From positions 1 to 32,358 of the forward strand of contig WQSB01000010.1 in NCBI GenBank assembly GCA_009788085.1: DNA of 32,358 nucleotides. Direction: 5' to 3'. Positions within the stretch are counted from its first letter, which is position 1. Every line of letters starts with the position of its first letter. Below are positions 24,057 through 31,753 of the stretch, piece after piece. The notes below the pieces were generated by a model. That model was not told the DNA's origin. It did not search any database and worked only from the letters and a program-made list of their open reading frames with translations. The position numbers and the translations under genes were made by a program. Origin of the DNA: Defluviitaleaceae bacterium. Lineage in GTDB: Bacteria > Bacillota > Clostridia > Lachnospirales > WQUN01.

Positions 24057-25534
24057 TCAGCTGGCCTGATAATCCAACGTTTGTACGAAAAGTTGTTCCC
24101 ACTGCCTCACCCGTTCATGTTCCAACTGTTGTCTTGTTCCAACCTGTCCCGTTTCCAAATCAATATGTGGGATTGTCCTGTCAATAACTGACAGGGCACG
24201 ATTACCCATAAAAACATTATACCCTATACCATCCCAGCCCATGTCAACAGCAATCTGGGCATTGCGCCTGACACTGCTGTCAAATTGCCTGATTGAATTA
24301 TTGCGCTGGGACTGGGTCCTGTTAAAATCAAGTGCATTATGAAAATGTCGCATGTCAGAAGCATTTTGGTCCCATGCATCATTCCATATGGCATTTGCAA
24401 ATGACCCTGCAATAGCACCTGACAATTTATCATAATCAAATCCAAATCCCAAATCCGCCAATTCCTGTGACAGTCTGTTTGCAAAATAGTCCTGCCCCCC
24501 CATGTCCATTCCATTATATTATCCCAACCTAATAAATCATCTTGACTTAAACGGTGTCTTTTACCTGTGTAATGTGACCACAAAACAGGGTAAGGTTGAA
24601 CAAGATTCTTATTACCACTCTTTCTCTCCGCATTCGTATGTGAAAGAAGTTCTCCCAAAATTTCACGTTCCAATTCATACCAAAAGAAATGTTCTATTCT
24701 TTCCATATCACTTTCCACAAGATTTCCATCAATCATTCTATGAGTCGCAAACCTTGCAATATCACCCCCTCTCACACCTTGAGTTATATTGGTAGCCATA
24801 AACGGTGCAATAACAACGTTTTGGAAACGCGCCTCGGTTCCTTGGCGATTAAGGGTATGTGCCCTTGTCACGGGGTCATTATCCCAATTTTCAAGAATCT
24901 CGTCCAAGGTTTCGCGACTCCACTGATGCAATTCTGGTGATATTTCACTGTCCCATCCAACAGGAATCTCGATGCCCGAGTTAAGAAGTTCCCGTATTCG
25001 CCTTTGGGCAATACTTGAAAGCACTCCATTCGTTGGATAGTTTCCTCTGTTTTGGTTTTGAAATTCCGGCACTTGGTTAATGGGAACAATTTGACCAAAG
25101 TCTTGTGACTGAACGTGTGACTGAAGTTGTTGCACATTTCCAAATTCCCCGCGGACAAATCGCAAGAACTGATTGTGCAACCATCTGATGTCAGGACAAA
25201 TCAACTTAGTATCTTCAGTTGTAGGCATCGTCGTACCATCAGCAATATCCCAATAACCATCTGGACGAAACAGTATTCTATCATTTTCTGTCACCTCAGG
25301 TGCTGGGTATTGCCAAGGTCGCGGCCTTGCCCAAGGGATACCAGAATATAATCCCTCAAAATCTTGAGGCTCACTGTGAATAAGATTTGATATTCTCCAA
25401 TATGGCTGTGGTATTTGCTGCCCAAGGTGGTTAGTGATGGTCTCGCCTGAATCGGCGAATATTGGTGTAGCAAACATTAATACCCCAACAAGCACGACGG
25501 CAACTATTCTGGCCATGCTCAAAAGTTTTTTCAT
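24057..25534 (-). pseudogene. Secreted protein of unknown function, interrupted by frameshift at a G7 tract
   Basis: The gene reads in one frame from ATG 25534 (GGGGAG upstream) with a signal peptide (MKKLLSMARIVAVVLVG, then a cut after FADS-like residues). About 340 codons later the sense jumps to the -1 frame at seven consecutive G on the coding strand (24501-24495). Adding one G joins '…MEWTWGG' to 'QDYFANRLSQ…' and extends the protein to the stop at 24057, about 490 residues in all. The second part is dense coding sequence without its own ribosome-binding site. I do not recognise the family; 'LLSHTNAER' near residue 310 faintly recalls CAP/SCP domains, but this is weak. It could be a true pseudogene, a phase-variable surface or secreted protein, or a base-call error in the homopolymer. 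Confidence 0.65.
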
Positions 25535-25664
25535 ATCCATTACTCCCCTCATGTCTACAACATGTTACGCTTCTTTCATCCATAATAAACCATATCATCT
25601 AAGGACGCAATAGTGCAACAGCAAAAACATATCCTTTGTGATGGCAACCTCTACTTATGTTCAT

Positions 25665-25976
25665 TTACTGTTCCGCCCCTAAGCCCTGCACCATTTTTGC
25701 ATATAACAGCGGATAATTCGCAGCTCCATGCAATACGCGAACATGATAAAACGCTATGTACGGCTTTATCCCCAACATCCGATATCCTGACGCTGCCATT
25801 TTTTTATCGGGAACAAGTCGCCCACGTTTCGGAAATATCGACAGGTCACTAGCCTTTTCGATTATTTTATCGTGCATACGGAGCGCGGCTTGTCGGCTGT
25901 CTTGGGCTATATACAAGACTATTTCTTCCAAATCATCCAACGCTTCTTGCAATAACTGGACATCATATATTTCCAT
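25665..25976 (-). CDS. RelE/ParE-family toxin, probably shortened
   Basis: A 103-residue protein with the ParE/RelE layout: 'LLQEALDDLEEIVLYIAQD' helix, 'ALRMHDKIIEKASDLSIFPKRGRLVPD' and C-terminal 'GYRMLGIKPYIAFYHVRVLHGAANYPLLY'. In the family a hairpin of about 8-10 residues normally lies between 'IAFY' and the 'RVLHG' strand; here the two are almost joined, suggesting an in-frame deletion that may inactivate the toxin. ATG 25976 (GAGG upstream) overlaps the antitoxin gene by 14 bases. Toxins of this family act on mRNA at the ribosome (RelE) or on gyrase (ParE); which applies cannot be told. Confidence 0.78.
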   Translation of the reverse strand: MEIYDVQLLQEALDDLEEIVLYIAQDSRQAALRMHDKIIEKASDLSIFPKRGRLVPDKKMAASGYRMLGIKPYIAFYHVRVLHGAANYPLLYAKMVQGLGAEQ

Positions 25977-26232
25977 CAATCAAACCTCGCAGTCGCTCAC
26001 TCACTTCCGCTATGGTGTACGTTTTCGCGCCTGATAGCCTGTTGGCTTCCGCAGAGAGTAGTTTTTCCCGCAAGTCAAGCATTTCTTCGCGATATTGATA
26101 GGCTTCAATGCTCATCAAGACCAAATCTCCTTCTCCGTTTTTCGTGAGGAATATAGGCTCATGCTTTTCTTTGCACAACACGGATATACTGTTGTATTCG
26201 TTGCGGAGTGCAGTGGACGGTTTTATTAACAC
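25963..26232 (-). CDS. Phd/YefM-family antitoxin
   Basis: An 89-residue protein: 'IKPSTALRNEYNSISVLCKEKHEPIFLTKNGEGDLVLMSIEAYQ' in order, which is the Phd/YefM DNA-binding fold ('PIFLTKNGxGxxVLMSxExYxxxxE'). The C-terminal ~35 residues wrap the toxin. The start is GTG 26232, with AGAGGTGA just upstream. The product probably represses its own operon and neutralises the ParE-like toxin translated from the overlapping gene. Its position between grdB and grdCD has no metabolic logic and marks an insertion. Confidence 0.85.
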   Translation of the reverse strand: MLIKPSTALRNEYNSISVLCKEKHEPIFLTKNGEGDLVLMSIEAYQYREEMLDLREKLLSAEANRLSGAKTYTIAEVSERLRGLIDGNI

Positions 26233-26316
26233 GGTTATCACCTCTTGAAAATAAAATTATATGCGTATTCTATCATCAAAATTTTAACGAAACTACCTTG
26301 ACAATACAAGTCCTAA

Positions 26317-26373
26317 AAAAATCCCCCTCATTCAAAAAACTAATGTTTAAAGTTTTTGAAGAGGGGGATTTTT
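26317..26373. terminator. Strong bidirectional terminator downstream of grdB
   Basis: Two long complementary arms (26317-26341 and 26351-26373) include CCCCCTC/GAGGGGG and TTCAAAAA/TTTTTGAA, with A and T runs on both sides. It would stop transcripts from grdB (minus strand) 26 bp after its stop, and any plus-strand transcript arriving from the toxin-antitoxin side. Confidence 0.9.
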
Positions 26374-26398
26374 GTATCCGGCTTCGAGACGCTAGTCG

Positions 26399-27688
26399 CT
26401 AGTCTTCGAAAACGGTTTGTCCGTCTACCTCGGTTGTGAGGGCGACTAAGGCCCTTTCAACCAGCCCGCGGCGCAGTTCTTTTTCTTCTGCGGGTGGAAG
26501 GGCGGGATTGCCCAGCGGGTAGGGGATGGCCACGGTTGGCAGGATTCTGTTCGCGCCAACTGTAAGGGAGATTGGAACAACGGTACACATGTGAACCACA
26601 GGTATGCCGTGACGTTCGATTTCTTTCACCATCGTTGCACCGCAACGAGTACAGGTTCCTCACGTAGAGGTAAGAATTACGCAATTGACATCGTCGCGTT
26701 GTAATTCTTCTGCAATCTCCTTGGCGAATTGTTTGGAATTGGCCACGGATGTGCCGTTGCCCACGGTGGAGTACCAGAAATCGTGCAAGCTGCCGATTTT
26801 TCCGGCGGCCACGAGTTCTTTAATAACGTCCACGGGAAGAACGCGGTCAAGGTCTTCATTGGCATAAACGGGGTCGTAGCCGCCGTGGGCGGTTTCGCCA
26901 TTGTCCGCCGTGAAGTCGGTAATATCCTTGAGGGAATATTTGCCGAATTTGGACGCGCTGGAGGATTCGATGCGGTCTGGATTGCCCTTGGGAACCGGCC
27001 CGCCGGAGCTTACCAGCGCGATGCGGGCTTTGCTCATGTCCTTGATGGCGGGTTGGGGGTCAACCCGGTCGAAAACGGGCATTGGATACTCTGTTACAAA
27101 TTCTTCGCCTTTGATTTTTGCCAAAAGCATATCCACGGCGCGTCTGCTACCGCGTGTCTTGGCGAAATAGTTTACGCGCAAGCCTTTTTCAACATAACCT
27201 TCGGTAATGGCCTCGCCTGCGATGAGCTTTTTAACTATTGCGGCCATGGCCGGCATAGCCGTGCGCATTGTGGCCGCGTTATTGCCTGTGGCCACGAAAT
27301 AGCCATGACGCTTGTAAATTTCAAGGCCGGGGTTCTCTTCATAAAGGCCGCCGACTACGGGGATTTTTAATTCCTCGTCAACGATTTTGGCTACCGCGCC
27401 ACAGGCCATGCCGTAGCGTCCGGCGTTGAAGCCCGGCCCCACGACCACTATGTCCGGCGAGAAACTGCGAATCATCTCCAAAACTTCCTTGGAAACCTCT
27501 TCGATGTTCTCGTTAAAATAGCTGTCGCCGCAGATTACCGTACCGACGATTTCACCTGCGCCGCCCAGCGCGGCGTTTAACGCCATGCCCGGCCCGACAA
27601 AACCATCACGCTTTTCCGGCTTGGTATCGGCTTTTTCCTCGCCGCCAAGCCCCGCGTAAAATTGATTAATATAATGAACAATTCTCAT
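26399..27688 (-). CDS. grdB: Glycine reductase component B, selenoprotein subunit GrdB (Sec343)
   Basis: This is the substrate-binding selenoprotein of glycine reductase. Together with the pyruvoyl GrdE subunits it binds glycine as a Schiff base and transfers the carboxymethyl group to the GrdA selenol. TGA at 26662-26660 is in frame and must encode Sec: the context is TSTUGTCTRCGATM, the family UxxCxxC motif. Upstream motifs fit GrdB: 'VHYINQFYAGLGGEEKAD', 'GPGMALNAALGG', 'VVGPGFNAGRYGMACG' and 'SSASKFGKYSL'. Length is 429 residues (family ~436). ATG 27688 follows GGTGAGG; GTG 27694 is possible. Without Sec decoding this looks like two separate genes. It could in principle be a sarcosine- or betaine-specific paralogue, but the single set and the tdh/kbl context favour glycine. 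Confidence 0.96.
26633..26647 (-). promoter_or_regulatory. SECIS-like hairpin after the grdB UGA
   Basis: On the minus strand CGTTGC pairs perfectly with GCAACG around a GGT loop. The stem begins 12 bases after the TGA and the loop 19 bases after it, almost the same geometry as in selD. Confidence 0.65.
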
Positions 27689-27700
27689 ACTCACCTCACC

Positions 27701-28153
27701 CTATGCTCTATAGGTGGAAACTTCCGAAATAATTGCGTCCACATCTATGACCATTTCCATCATGGCAACTTGGTCTTCGTAGACCGTGGCGTCAATTTCG
27801 TCTTTTAATTCTACAATGTGATACGCTTTGAGTCCCAACGGGACCCCGGCGAGTGGGCCTGCAAACGTGGGGTCGCCTGCGGAAACAGTTTCTGCGGCAA
27901 GGCCGGAAGCTTCTGCCTCCGCGCCGCCCAGCAATACGATAAGGTCTGTATTGCCAAACTTTTCGCACAGTTCTTTAATCCTCGCTTGATTTTCCAAGTC
28001 CATTGCGCCCGCGCTGGTTCAGACGAAGCATTCCGTCGTGGAAAATACTACTTCCGCGCCGGGTATGCCTGCCACACAGGCTTCAATCGCCGGCCCGGGG
28101 ATTCCGTCGCGGTCCCCCAATATGGCGATTTTTTTGTTTTCTAAAATACCCAT
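27701..28153 (-). CDS. grdA: Glycine reductase selenoprotein A (Sec45)
   Basis: A 150-residue selenoprotein that carries the Se-carboxymethyl intermediate between component B and component C and is re-reduced by thioredoxin. TGA at 28021-28019 decodes as Sec45 in [14 protein letters not shown], the invariant CxxU redox motif of GrdA (Cys42/Sec45). The N-terminus '[27 protein letters not shown]' and C-terminal '[16 protein letters not shown]' match the family. GGAAGGAG lies just upstream of the ATG. Only the part after the TGA (from 28003) would be found by ordinary gene calling. A short hairpin, GCG/CGC around CGGG, follows the TGA within 8-11 bases, closer than in selD or grdB. Confidence 0.97.
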
Positions 28154-28203
28154 TTTGTGCTCCTTCCATTATTTAGAATTTAGATGATTTGGTACAACCT
28201 TTT

Positions 28204-28371
28204 TTACTCTTCTTTTGGTTTGCTTTTGGATTTGCCACTGCTTTGTACGCGAGGTTTTTCTTCTACTTGCTTGATAACCCCATCAAGGATATCCAATGCT
28301 TCCTCAATATGATTATTTTCAAGCATTACTCGAAGCGACCTTGCAACCAAGTAAAGTTCGTGTTTGGTCAT
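28204..28371 (-). CDS. 55-residue protein between ycxB-like gene and grdA
   Basis: A short gene with a strong ribosome-binding site (AAGGAGT, nine bases before the ATG). The product begins MTKHELYLVARSLRVMLENN, continues as an amphipathic helix 'HIEEALDILDGVIKQVEEK', and ends in a charged Lys/Ser/Glu tail. I know no family for it. It lies in the same direction between the membrane protein (16 bases upstream) and grdA (50 bases downstream), so it is part of the glycine reductase transcript. A helical, tail-bearing peptide of this size could be a small assembly factor or regulator (inference). Confidence 0.72.
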   Translation of the reverse strand: MTKHELYLVARSLRVMLENNHIEEALDILDGVIKQVEEKPRVQSSGKSKSKPKEE

Positions 28372-28387
28372 GAAAAACCACTCCTTC

Positions 28388-28933
28388 TTATCTAGTAGAA
28401 AAATCCGGCTGTACGCGGGCGTTGATGAAGTTTAAAAATTCGCGCTGCTGCTCATCGTTTTCGAAAGCGGACAGCGGTAATAGTATCGCTTGCATCGCGC
28501 CGGTGTAGATATAAATGGCTGTTTTGCCCTTGGCAACTTTTTCAACTGAAGCGTACTTTGTTTTTGTTTCCGCCACCTCCGTGGATTCCACAAAGCTGTC
28601 CTCGTCGAAGGTAAGCCGCACATTTTTCCCAAAGGGAAGCTTGCCATCTTTTTTGATGGATGCAATTTGCAGCTTTAGGATTAGGCCTGTCAGTGGCTTT
28701 GATGTGAAACGAAACACAAGCAGAACTACTCCCAGCACAATAATCAGGGAAATAAGCATTGATAGCCAGTTTGCGCCTTGCGCAACAGCCCTTACGTAAA
28801 AGGCCAAGACTATAATTGCCATTAATGCCAAAGCCCCGCGTTCGAGTCTTTTATGGCTTGGGGCGGTTTCGAAGTGAAATTTATTAAACTCCAAATAATC
28901 CGAATCCTCCAAGTTAAAAGCGAAGCTGTACAT
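28388..28933 (-). CDS. YcxB-like two-helix membrane protein inside the grd operon
   Basis: A 181-residue protein. The N-terminal 'YSFAFNLEDSDYLEFNKFHFETAPS' and the later 'VRLTFDEDSFVESTEVAETKTKYASVEKVAKGKTAIYIYT' (residues ~105-145) follow the YcxB-like domain pattern. Two transmembrane helices lie at about 34-52 and 56-76, joined by a short loop, so both ends face the cytoplasm. Its ATG overlaps the grdE stop (TAATG at 28935-28931), making cotranscription and coupling with grdE very likely. YcxB proteins have no established function. A membrane protein here may tether the reductase or sense substrate or energy state, but nothing in the sequence proves this. Confidence 0.8.
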   Translation of the reverse strand: MYSFAFNLEDSDYLEFNKFHFETAPSHKRLERGALALMAIIVLAFYVRAVAQGANWLSMLISLIIVLGVVLLVFRFTSKPLTGLILKLQIASIKKDGKLPFGKNVRLTFDEDSFVESTEVAETKTKYASVEKVAKGKTAIYIYTGAMQAILLPLSAFENDEQQREFLNFINARVQPDFSTR

Positions 28934-30219
28934 TACGCGGTTTTTGCCGTTAAGAACCCAAAGCCCAGCTCGTTTGTTGCGCCGGTTATTACTTGAATTT
29001 CCGTTTCAATGCTGCCATCGGGGCGCAGGCTTCCATCCCAGCCGCCGGCGATTACATTGGCGACTTCGGGATAACCGATAACGGTTTCCATCGGGGGAAG
29101 GACTACAACCTCGTTGGCGTTTCCGGCGGTTACGACGGCGTCGCCAAGGGGGGTGGAGTCAGCCAGGGACTGGCTTCCGCCGTCCTGCCCGGCGTATTCG
29201 TCGGTAATAAGAACGGTTTTGATGCCCTTGCGTTCAATTTTATTGCAGTTCATAACAAGGTCGGCATCGGGGTTGCCAAAGCCCTCTTCGGAGATAATTA
29301 CCGCATCCGCGCCCAGGAATTCCACCAGCTTGGCTGTCATGTCGGAGCTGCGTTCCTTATCTTGCAGCGTGACATTTTCGTTGGTGATTATGCAACCAAG
29401 GAAATTGATGGTCTTTCCGTGTTCGGAGTACAAATCAACAATTACGGGGCTGTTACAATGAATGTACGTGGGATTTTTGTCGCAGGCGGACACGCAGTTG
29501 CCGCTGACAATTGCCCCGTCCATGACCTCCGTGGGATACATAAACGTGGGCACGATTTGCCGCACGTCCACACCGTAATAGTAGGTGTTGTGCAGAAGTC
29601 CTTGTGTTTGCAGCATGTACACGTACACTATTTTGGGCAGCCCGGGGAACTCCGCTGCCTGCTCCAGAATAGGCTTGGTCTCGTAGGTTTGAACCGCATC
29701 CGGATTAATATCCTTGCCGGCCTCTCCCAGATAATTTGCCGCACGGAAGCCCGCCAGACGGACTACCAGCTCGTGGTCGTGCTGCTTGAGGCCGTCGATG
29801 GGCTCGACCTTTACCACCACGTTTTGTGTCTTCGAAAACGGCGTATACTCCGCGCCCGTTCCCGTCATGTCAATGATTCCCTCTTGGAATCCGACAATTT
29901 TACCCGTGGTGACAACCGCCGCGCCTTTTAGCACATTCGTGCGGCCGCTTCCCACTTGCTCAACTCCCGTCATAAAGCCCGGGAAAATCCCGCCGGGGCC
30001 GTTTACCTTTGTCCTCGGCTCAATTACGTCCTTTACGGGAATGATTCTTACACTTTCCCCCGGACGCGCCAAAAATACTTCTACCGATTTAATACGGTCA
30101 TCCTTGCCGGCAATTGTGGAAAGCTCGGCCGCATTGACATACAGCACGCCGTTTTGAACCTTTGTAGCCTCGCCGAATTGCACGTCCTTAATAAGGATTT
30201 CACCGATTTCTAATCGCAT
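28933..30219 (-). CDS. grdE: Glycine reductase component B proprotein GrdE (pyruvoyl)
   Basis: A 428-residue proprotein, the normal length. It is cleaved between Asn241 and Cys242 in SGNCVSACDKNP, and the cysteine becomes the pyruvoyl group that binds the amino group of glycine. The position of Cys242 agrees with the characterised clostridial enzyme. Other family blocks are 'FGEATKVQNGVLYVNA', 'GPGGIFPGFMTG', 'TQGLLHNTYYYGVDVRQIVPTFMYPTEVMDGA' and 'EEGFGNPDADLVMNCNKIERKGIKTVLITDEYAG', all in order. GAAAGGTTGTGAGCC precedes the ATG. It works with GrdB as the component B complex in the cytoplasm. Confidence 0.97.
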   Translation of the reverse strand: MRLEIGEILIKDVQFGEATKVQNGVLYVNAAELSTIAGKDDRIKSVEVFLARPGESVRIIPVKDVIEPRTKVNGPGGIFPGFMTGVEQVGSGRTNVLKGAAVVTTGKIVGFQEGIIDMTGTGAEYTPFSKTQNVVVKVEPIDGLKQHDHELVVRLAGFRAANYLGEAGKDINPDAVQTYETKPILEQAAEFPGLPKIVYVYMLQTQGLLHNTYYYGVDVRQIVPTFMYPTEVMDGAIVSGNCVSACDKNPTYIHCNSPVIVDLYSEHGKTINFLGCIITNENVTLQDKERSSDMTAKLVEFLGADAVIISEEGFGNPDADLVMNCNKIERKGIKTVLITDEYAGQDGGSQSLADSTPLGDAVVTAGNANEVVVLPPMETVIGYPEVANVIAGGWDGSLRPDGSIETEIQVITGATNELGFGFLTAKTA

Positions 30220-30249
30220 GGCTCACAACCTTTCATTATTTAATGGGGA

Positions 30250-30579
30250 TTACGCCAGCAGTTCATCCAGCTTTGACTGAACCGCCGCGATTCCACCTTC
30301 TTCGATGGCGTCTTTATCGAAGGTAAACACCTTTTCGCCGTTTTTATAAAATACCAAAGTGGGCAGGCCCAGCACCTTTTGGCCGATGGCAAGCCGCCTG
30401 TTTCCGGCGGTGTCCAGCTTACAGAACTTCGCGCGGCCGACATTCTTTTCGGCCAAGGCCACAACCTCCGGCATAAGGGCTTGGCACGGCTCGCACTTCT
30501 CGCTCCAAAAATCCACGAAAATGAGGCCGTCAGCGTTAAGCACCTCTGCGTCGAAATTGTCCTTCGTTAGCTCAATCAT
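30250..30579 (-). CDS. trxA: Thioredoxin of the glycine reductase system
   Basis: A 109-residue thioredoxin fold protein with active site C29-E-P-C32 in FWSEKCEPCQALMPE in place of the usual WCGPC. This non-standard CxxC and the following 'QALMPEV' are typical of thioredoxins encoded with glycine reductase. It reduces oxidised GrdA with electrons from TrxB. 'LPTLVFYKNGEKVFTF' supplies the cis-Pro loop. Its ATG overlaps the stop of the 59-codon gene (ATGA at 30579-30576), and grdE begins 30 bases after its stop. Confidence 0.95.
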   Translation of the reverse strand: MIELTKDNFDAEVLNADGLIFVDFWSEKCEPCQALMPEVVALAEKNVGRAKFCKLDTAGNRRLAIGQKVLGLPTLVFYKNGEKVFTFDKDAIEEGGIAAVQSKLDELLA

Positions 30580-30755
30580 TTTTTATCTCCTCCTACTTTT
30601 TCTTGCGATTTGTTTGTCACATCATCAAGAGGGGGTAATATAACCCCTTCGGCATTAGCCAGGCGTGCAATTCGCTTGTACGCCTCGCCCAAATCAGATG
30701 AAGTTTGCACTATGTCAGCTACGGCGGTCAAGATTACTTTGGTTTCATAGGCCAT
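30576..30755 (-). CDS. 59-residue protein between trxB and trxA
   Basis: A short gene with a strong AAGGAGG seven bases before ATG 30755. The product starts MAYETKVILTAVADIVQTSS, with an amphipathic helix 'LGEAYKRIARLANAEG', and ends in a hydrophilic tail. The stop overlaps the trxA start (ATGA). I do not recognise the family. With the 55-residue gene before grdA it is the second very small protein embedded in this operon. Both start with a basic, helix-forming segment, but they do not look like copies of each other. Confidence 0.72.
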   Translation of the reverse strand: MAYETKVILTAVADIVQTSSDLGEAYKRIARLANAEGVILPPLDDVTNKSQEKVGGDKK

Positions 30756-30771
30756 GTTGCCTGCCTCCTTT

Positions 30772-31734
30772 TTATAGTTTGCTCAGTTCCTCCGGCGTTA
30801 GCCGACCCTCAATATGGCCCTCCAGGAATTTCTCGGCGGCAACGGCTGCAATCGCGCCGTCGGCGGCGGCAGTGACTACTTGGCGCAGATATTTTACCCG
30901 GGCGTCCCCCACGGCATACACACCGGGAATATTGGTTTCCATACGGTCATTGGATTCGATGTAGCCCCATTGGTTCATGGCAACTTTGCTGCCCTTGAGG
31001 AAGTCCGTGCTGGGAATCGAACCGATGAATACAAACACGCCGTTTGTTTCCATGGGGGTGAGCTCACCGGTTTGGATATTTTTAAGCACGACGCCCTCCA
31101 CGATTTCCTCTCCCTGAATCTCCTCGATGGTGGAGTTCCATATCCATTTGATTTTTGGATTGGCAAAGGCTTTTTCGGCGGACTTTTTGTTGCAGTCAAG
31201 GATACCCTCGCTGTGAATGACGATTACCGTTACGGTTTCGGCAAACTTGGTCAGGTACATGGCCTCCTCAATGGCCGCATCGCCGTTGCCGACTACAACT
31301 ACATCCAGCTCCTCAAAGAAATCCGCGTCGCAGGTGGCGCAATAGGAAACGCCCTTGCCCCGGAGCTGGCCCTCACCCTTCGCGCCCAAAGTGCGCGGCT
31401 GCGAACCAGGCGACAAAATGACCACCTTGGCCTCATATGTTTCGCCGGACTTGATGGTAACTTTTTTGACTTCACCCTCAAGGTCAACCTCCGTGGCCTG
31501 CCCCTTGATAATCTCCGTCCCAAAGTGCTTCGCGTGGGCAAGAAATTTATCCATCACGTCCGGGCCACTGGTTTTTTCGAAGAATCCGGGATAGTTTTCC
31601 ATTTCCATTGTTGTGGCCGCCTGGCCGCCCGTCCGCCCTTTTTCGATAATAGCGGTTTTTAAACGGCCCCGGCTTCCGTATATTCCCGCTGTCATTCCTC
31701 CGGGCCCTCCGCCGACAATCAGTATGTCATACAT
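30772..31734 (-). CDS. trxB: Thioredoxin reductase of the glycine reductase system
   Basis: A 320-residue flavoprotein disulfide reductase. The FAD motif is 'ILIVGGGPGGMTAGIYGSRG', the redox cysteines are in YCATCDADFF, the nucleotide-binding motif is 'VVVVGNGDAAIEEAMYL' and the FAD-closing motif is 'GVYAVGDARVKYLRQVVTAAADGAIAA'. It passes electrons from NAD(P)H to TrxA and so to GrdA. The NAD(P)H motif has GNGDAAIEE rather than the standard GGGDSAxEE, and the following basic residues that select NADPH are not obvious ('VIVIHSEGILDC'), so NADH use is conceivable. ATG 31734 with AGAGAGGG is preferred over GTG 31743. It lies 20 bases after grdX. Confidence 0.95.
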   Translation of the reverse strand: MYDILIVGGGPGGMTAGIYGSRGRLKTAIIEKGRTGGQAATTMEMENYPGFFEKTSGPDVMDKFLAHAKHFGTEIIKGQATEVDLEGEVKKVTIKSGETYEAKVVILSPGSQPRTLGAKGEGQLRGKGVSYCATCDADFFEELDVVVVGNGDAAIEEAMYLTKFAETVTVIVIHSEGILDCNKKSAEKAFANPKIKWIWNSTIEEIQGEEIVEGVVLKNIQTGELTPMETNGVFVFIGSIPSTDFLKGSKVAMNQWGYIESNDRMETNIPGVYAVGDARVKYLRQVVTAAADGAIAAVAAEKFLEGHIEGRLTPEELSKL

Positions 31735-31753
31735 TGTATGCACCCTCTCTAGT

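Noticed and set aside
26399-26632. A separate 77-residue gene after a truncated GrdB
   Set aside because: The reading frame is continuous with the upstream GrdB frame except for one TGA in a UxxCxxC context, and it has no ribosome-binding site. It is the C-terminal part of GrdB.
27701-28003. A separate 100-residue gene
   Set aside because: It is the part of GrdA after the Sec codon. The ATG is the methionine in the conserved SAGAMDLE motif, not a start.
28993-29931. A long plus-strand frame (312 codons) opposite grdE
   Set aside because: It lies antisense to a complete, conserved grdE, lacks a ribosome-binding site, and its translation looks like a shadow of high-GC coding sequence.
30814-31662. 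A long plus-strand frame (282 codons) opposite trxB
   Set aside because: It is antisense to an intact trxB with all motifs; no family features are present in the plus-strand translation.
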